Below are positions 63,417 to 64,000 of a stretch of DNA of 64,000 nucleotides, piece after piece. Location of the stretch: positions 124,001 through 188,000 of the forward strand of contig NZ_JNVM01000008.1 in NCBI RefSeq assembly GCF_000722545.1. Direction: 5' to 3'. Both the position numbers and the translations under genes were made by a program. The notes under the pieces are model-generated. The model saw only the letters and a program-made list of their open reading frames with translations. It was not told where the DNA came from and did not search any database. Each line of letters starts with the position of its first letter. Position 1 is the stretch's first letter. Origin of the DNA: Paenibacillus tyrphae (lineage in GTDB: Bacteria > Bacillota > Bacilli > Paenibacillales > NBRC-103111).

Positions 63417-63911
63417 CTACTGAATGGTCAAGCGCAGCGTATCGATCAGTTGGCCGTCCTTAAAAGCGTAATAATCGTAAAAATGCTGTTCCATCTTGTC
63501 CTCCGGCTGCAGCTTATAGAATACTTCCCAGACCAACTGGCCGCTGCGGATACCCGGAGTCGTCCGGAGCACCTTCGCTTCCGGATGCGCCACTTTCACT
63601 TTCGCTTCGGCTTGCGCCGCATCGATGCCCGCACTGCCCATTTCCGTATGGATCTCGTCCTGGCCCACCCATACATACACCGGCTGGCCGATTTTATCTT
63701 CCCCGGTGATGACCGTATAAGGCTTCTCCGCAACGAACCGTTCGACCTTAACGGCTTTGGCCAATATCGTCTTCTCGTAAGCGGTAAGGACGGCAGCGCG
63801 CTGCTCCGTCCATTCCTTATCCATAATAAAGTTAAAAGTCATACTCAACCCGGTCACAATCACAACTGCCGCGGCCCCGGCAATGATCGTGATCTTCCAT
63901 GCTTTGCGCAC
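63417..63911 (-). CDS. ypmB: YpmB-like membrane-anchored protein
   Basis: 164 residues from a GTG preceded by AAAGGAGG. One N-terminal membrane helix (about 7-29), then an extracytoplasmic two-lobed PepSY-like fold (VERFVAEKPYTVITGEDKIG; WEVFYKLQPEDKMEQHFYDYYAFKDG). Matches Bacillus YpmB in size, layout and genome neighbourhood (near nth). Function unknown; PepSY-type domains are thought to modulate peptidases. Confidence 0.82.
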   Translation of the reverse strand: MRKAWKITIIAGAAAVVIVTGLSMTFNFIMDKEWTEQRAAVLTAYEKTILAKAVKVERFVAEKPYTVITGEDKIGQPVYVWVGQDEIHTEMGSAGIDAAQAEAKVKVAHPEAKVLRTTPGIRSGQLVWEVFYKLQPEDKMEQHFYDYYAFKDGQLIDTLRLTIQ

Positions 63912-63947
63912 CGGCGGCCTCCTTTCTGCCTAGTCGTGCTGAGGGGC

Positions 63948-64000
63948 TTATAGTGCCGTCAAACGCTCGAAGCTTTGCTGCGCCTCGAATTTGACCTTCT
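63948..64000 (-). CDS. C-terminal end of an upstream gene (cut by the window edge)
   Basis: The minus strand enters the window in an open frame reading KVKFEAQQSFERLTAL and stops at TAA (63948-63950), about 37 bp before ypmB. Codon use looks normal and ypmB follows closely, so this is probably the last part of a gene in the same operon. Too short to identify. Confidence 0.5.
   Translation of the reverse strand, partial: KVKFEAQQSFERLTAL

Overview
The window (about 55% GC) looks like a chromosomal segment of a Gram-positive spore former of the Paenibacillaceae, most likely Paenibacillus or a close relative. The evidence is: S-layer-homology (SLH) secreted proteins; copper-amine-oxidase-N type stalk domains fused to an amidase and a foldase; a tandem dynamin (DynA type); a glgBCDA operon; a GerMN lipoprotein; CUT1 sugar ABC importers without an ATPase gene in the operon; and nth/ypmB-like genes as in the Bacillus ypmB-aspB-asnS-dnaD-nth neighbourhood. 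No tRNA, rRNA, CRISPR array, prophage or intact insertion sequence was seen.

Layout. 0-4 kb: the end of a sensor kinase with its OmpR-type regulator, an SLH protein and a GNAT acetyltransferase. 4.2-9.6 kb: an intergenic repeat cluster, then a DUF779 / aldehyde dehydrogenase / zinc alcohol dehydrogenase operon. That operon is preceded by a near-perfect sigma-54 promoter and faces a divergent AcoR-like sigma-54 activator. 9.8-19.4 kb: a secreted beta-helix protein with a short coupled leader ORF; then an SBP-permease-permease-GH4-PfkB sugar operon divergent from its LacI regulator, with visible promoters and operators; then nagA. 19.5-26.2 kb: methyltransferase, NlpC/P60 lipoprotein, cardiolipin synthase, nitroreductase, MOSC protein, MntH and a small unknown gene. 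26.2-32 kb: glgB-glgC-glgD-glgA, closed by a terminator and lacking glgP. 32-36.5 kb: PrsA-like foldase, RNA methyltransferase, RluA pseudouridine synthase, a decayed gene fragment, a previously hidden 27-residue holin-like toxin with a convergent antisense RNA, a MarR regulator and a 55-residue small protein. 36.5-50.3 kb: parC-parE, an ABC-2 exporter, a GDSL hydrolase, an M23/G5/LysM peptidase, a sugar isomerase and a heterodimeric ABC exporter. 50.6-64 kb: dynA, a small conserved protein, nth, then a cell-envelope block (large SLH repeat protein, GerMN lipoprotein, AMIN/amidase, a short FtsH-like protease translationally coupled to a membrane-anchored extracytoplasmic protein, ypmB).

Most genes from 36.5 kb to the end lie on the minus strand. 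The strongest hunting results are: the type I toxin-antitoxin locus at 35.38-35.73 kb, in which promoters, both RNAs, terminators and toxin can be read from the sequence; the short FtsH-like protease that lacks an extracellular domain and is coupled to a gene that could supply one; and the sigma-54-controlled alcohol/aldehyde oxidation operon. Functions were inferred from motifs read by eye, and no database search was run.
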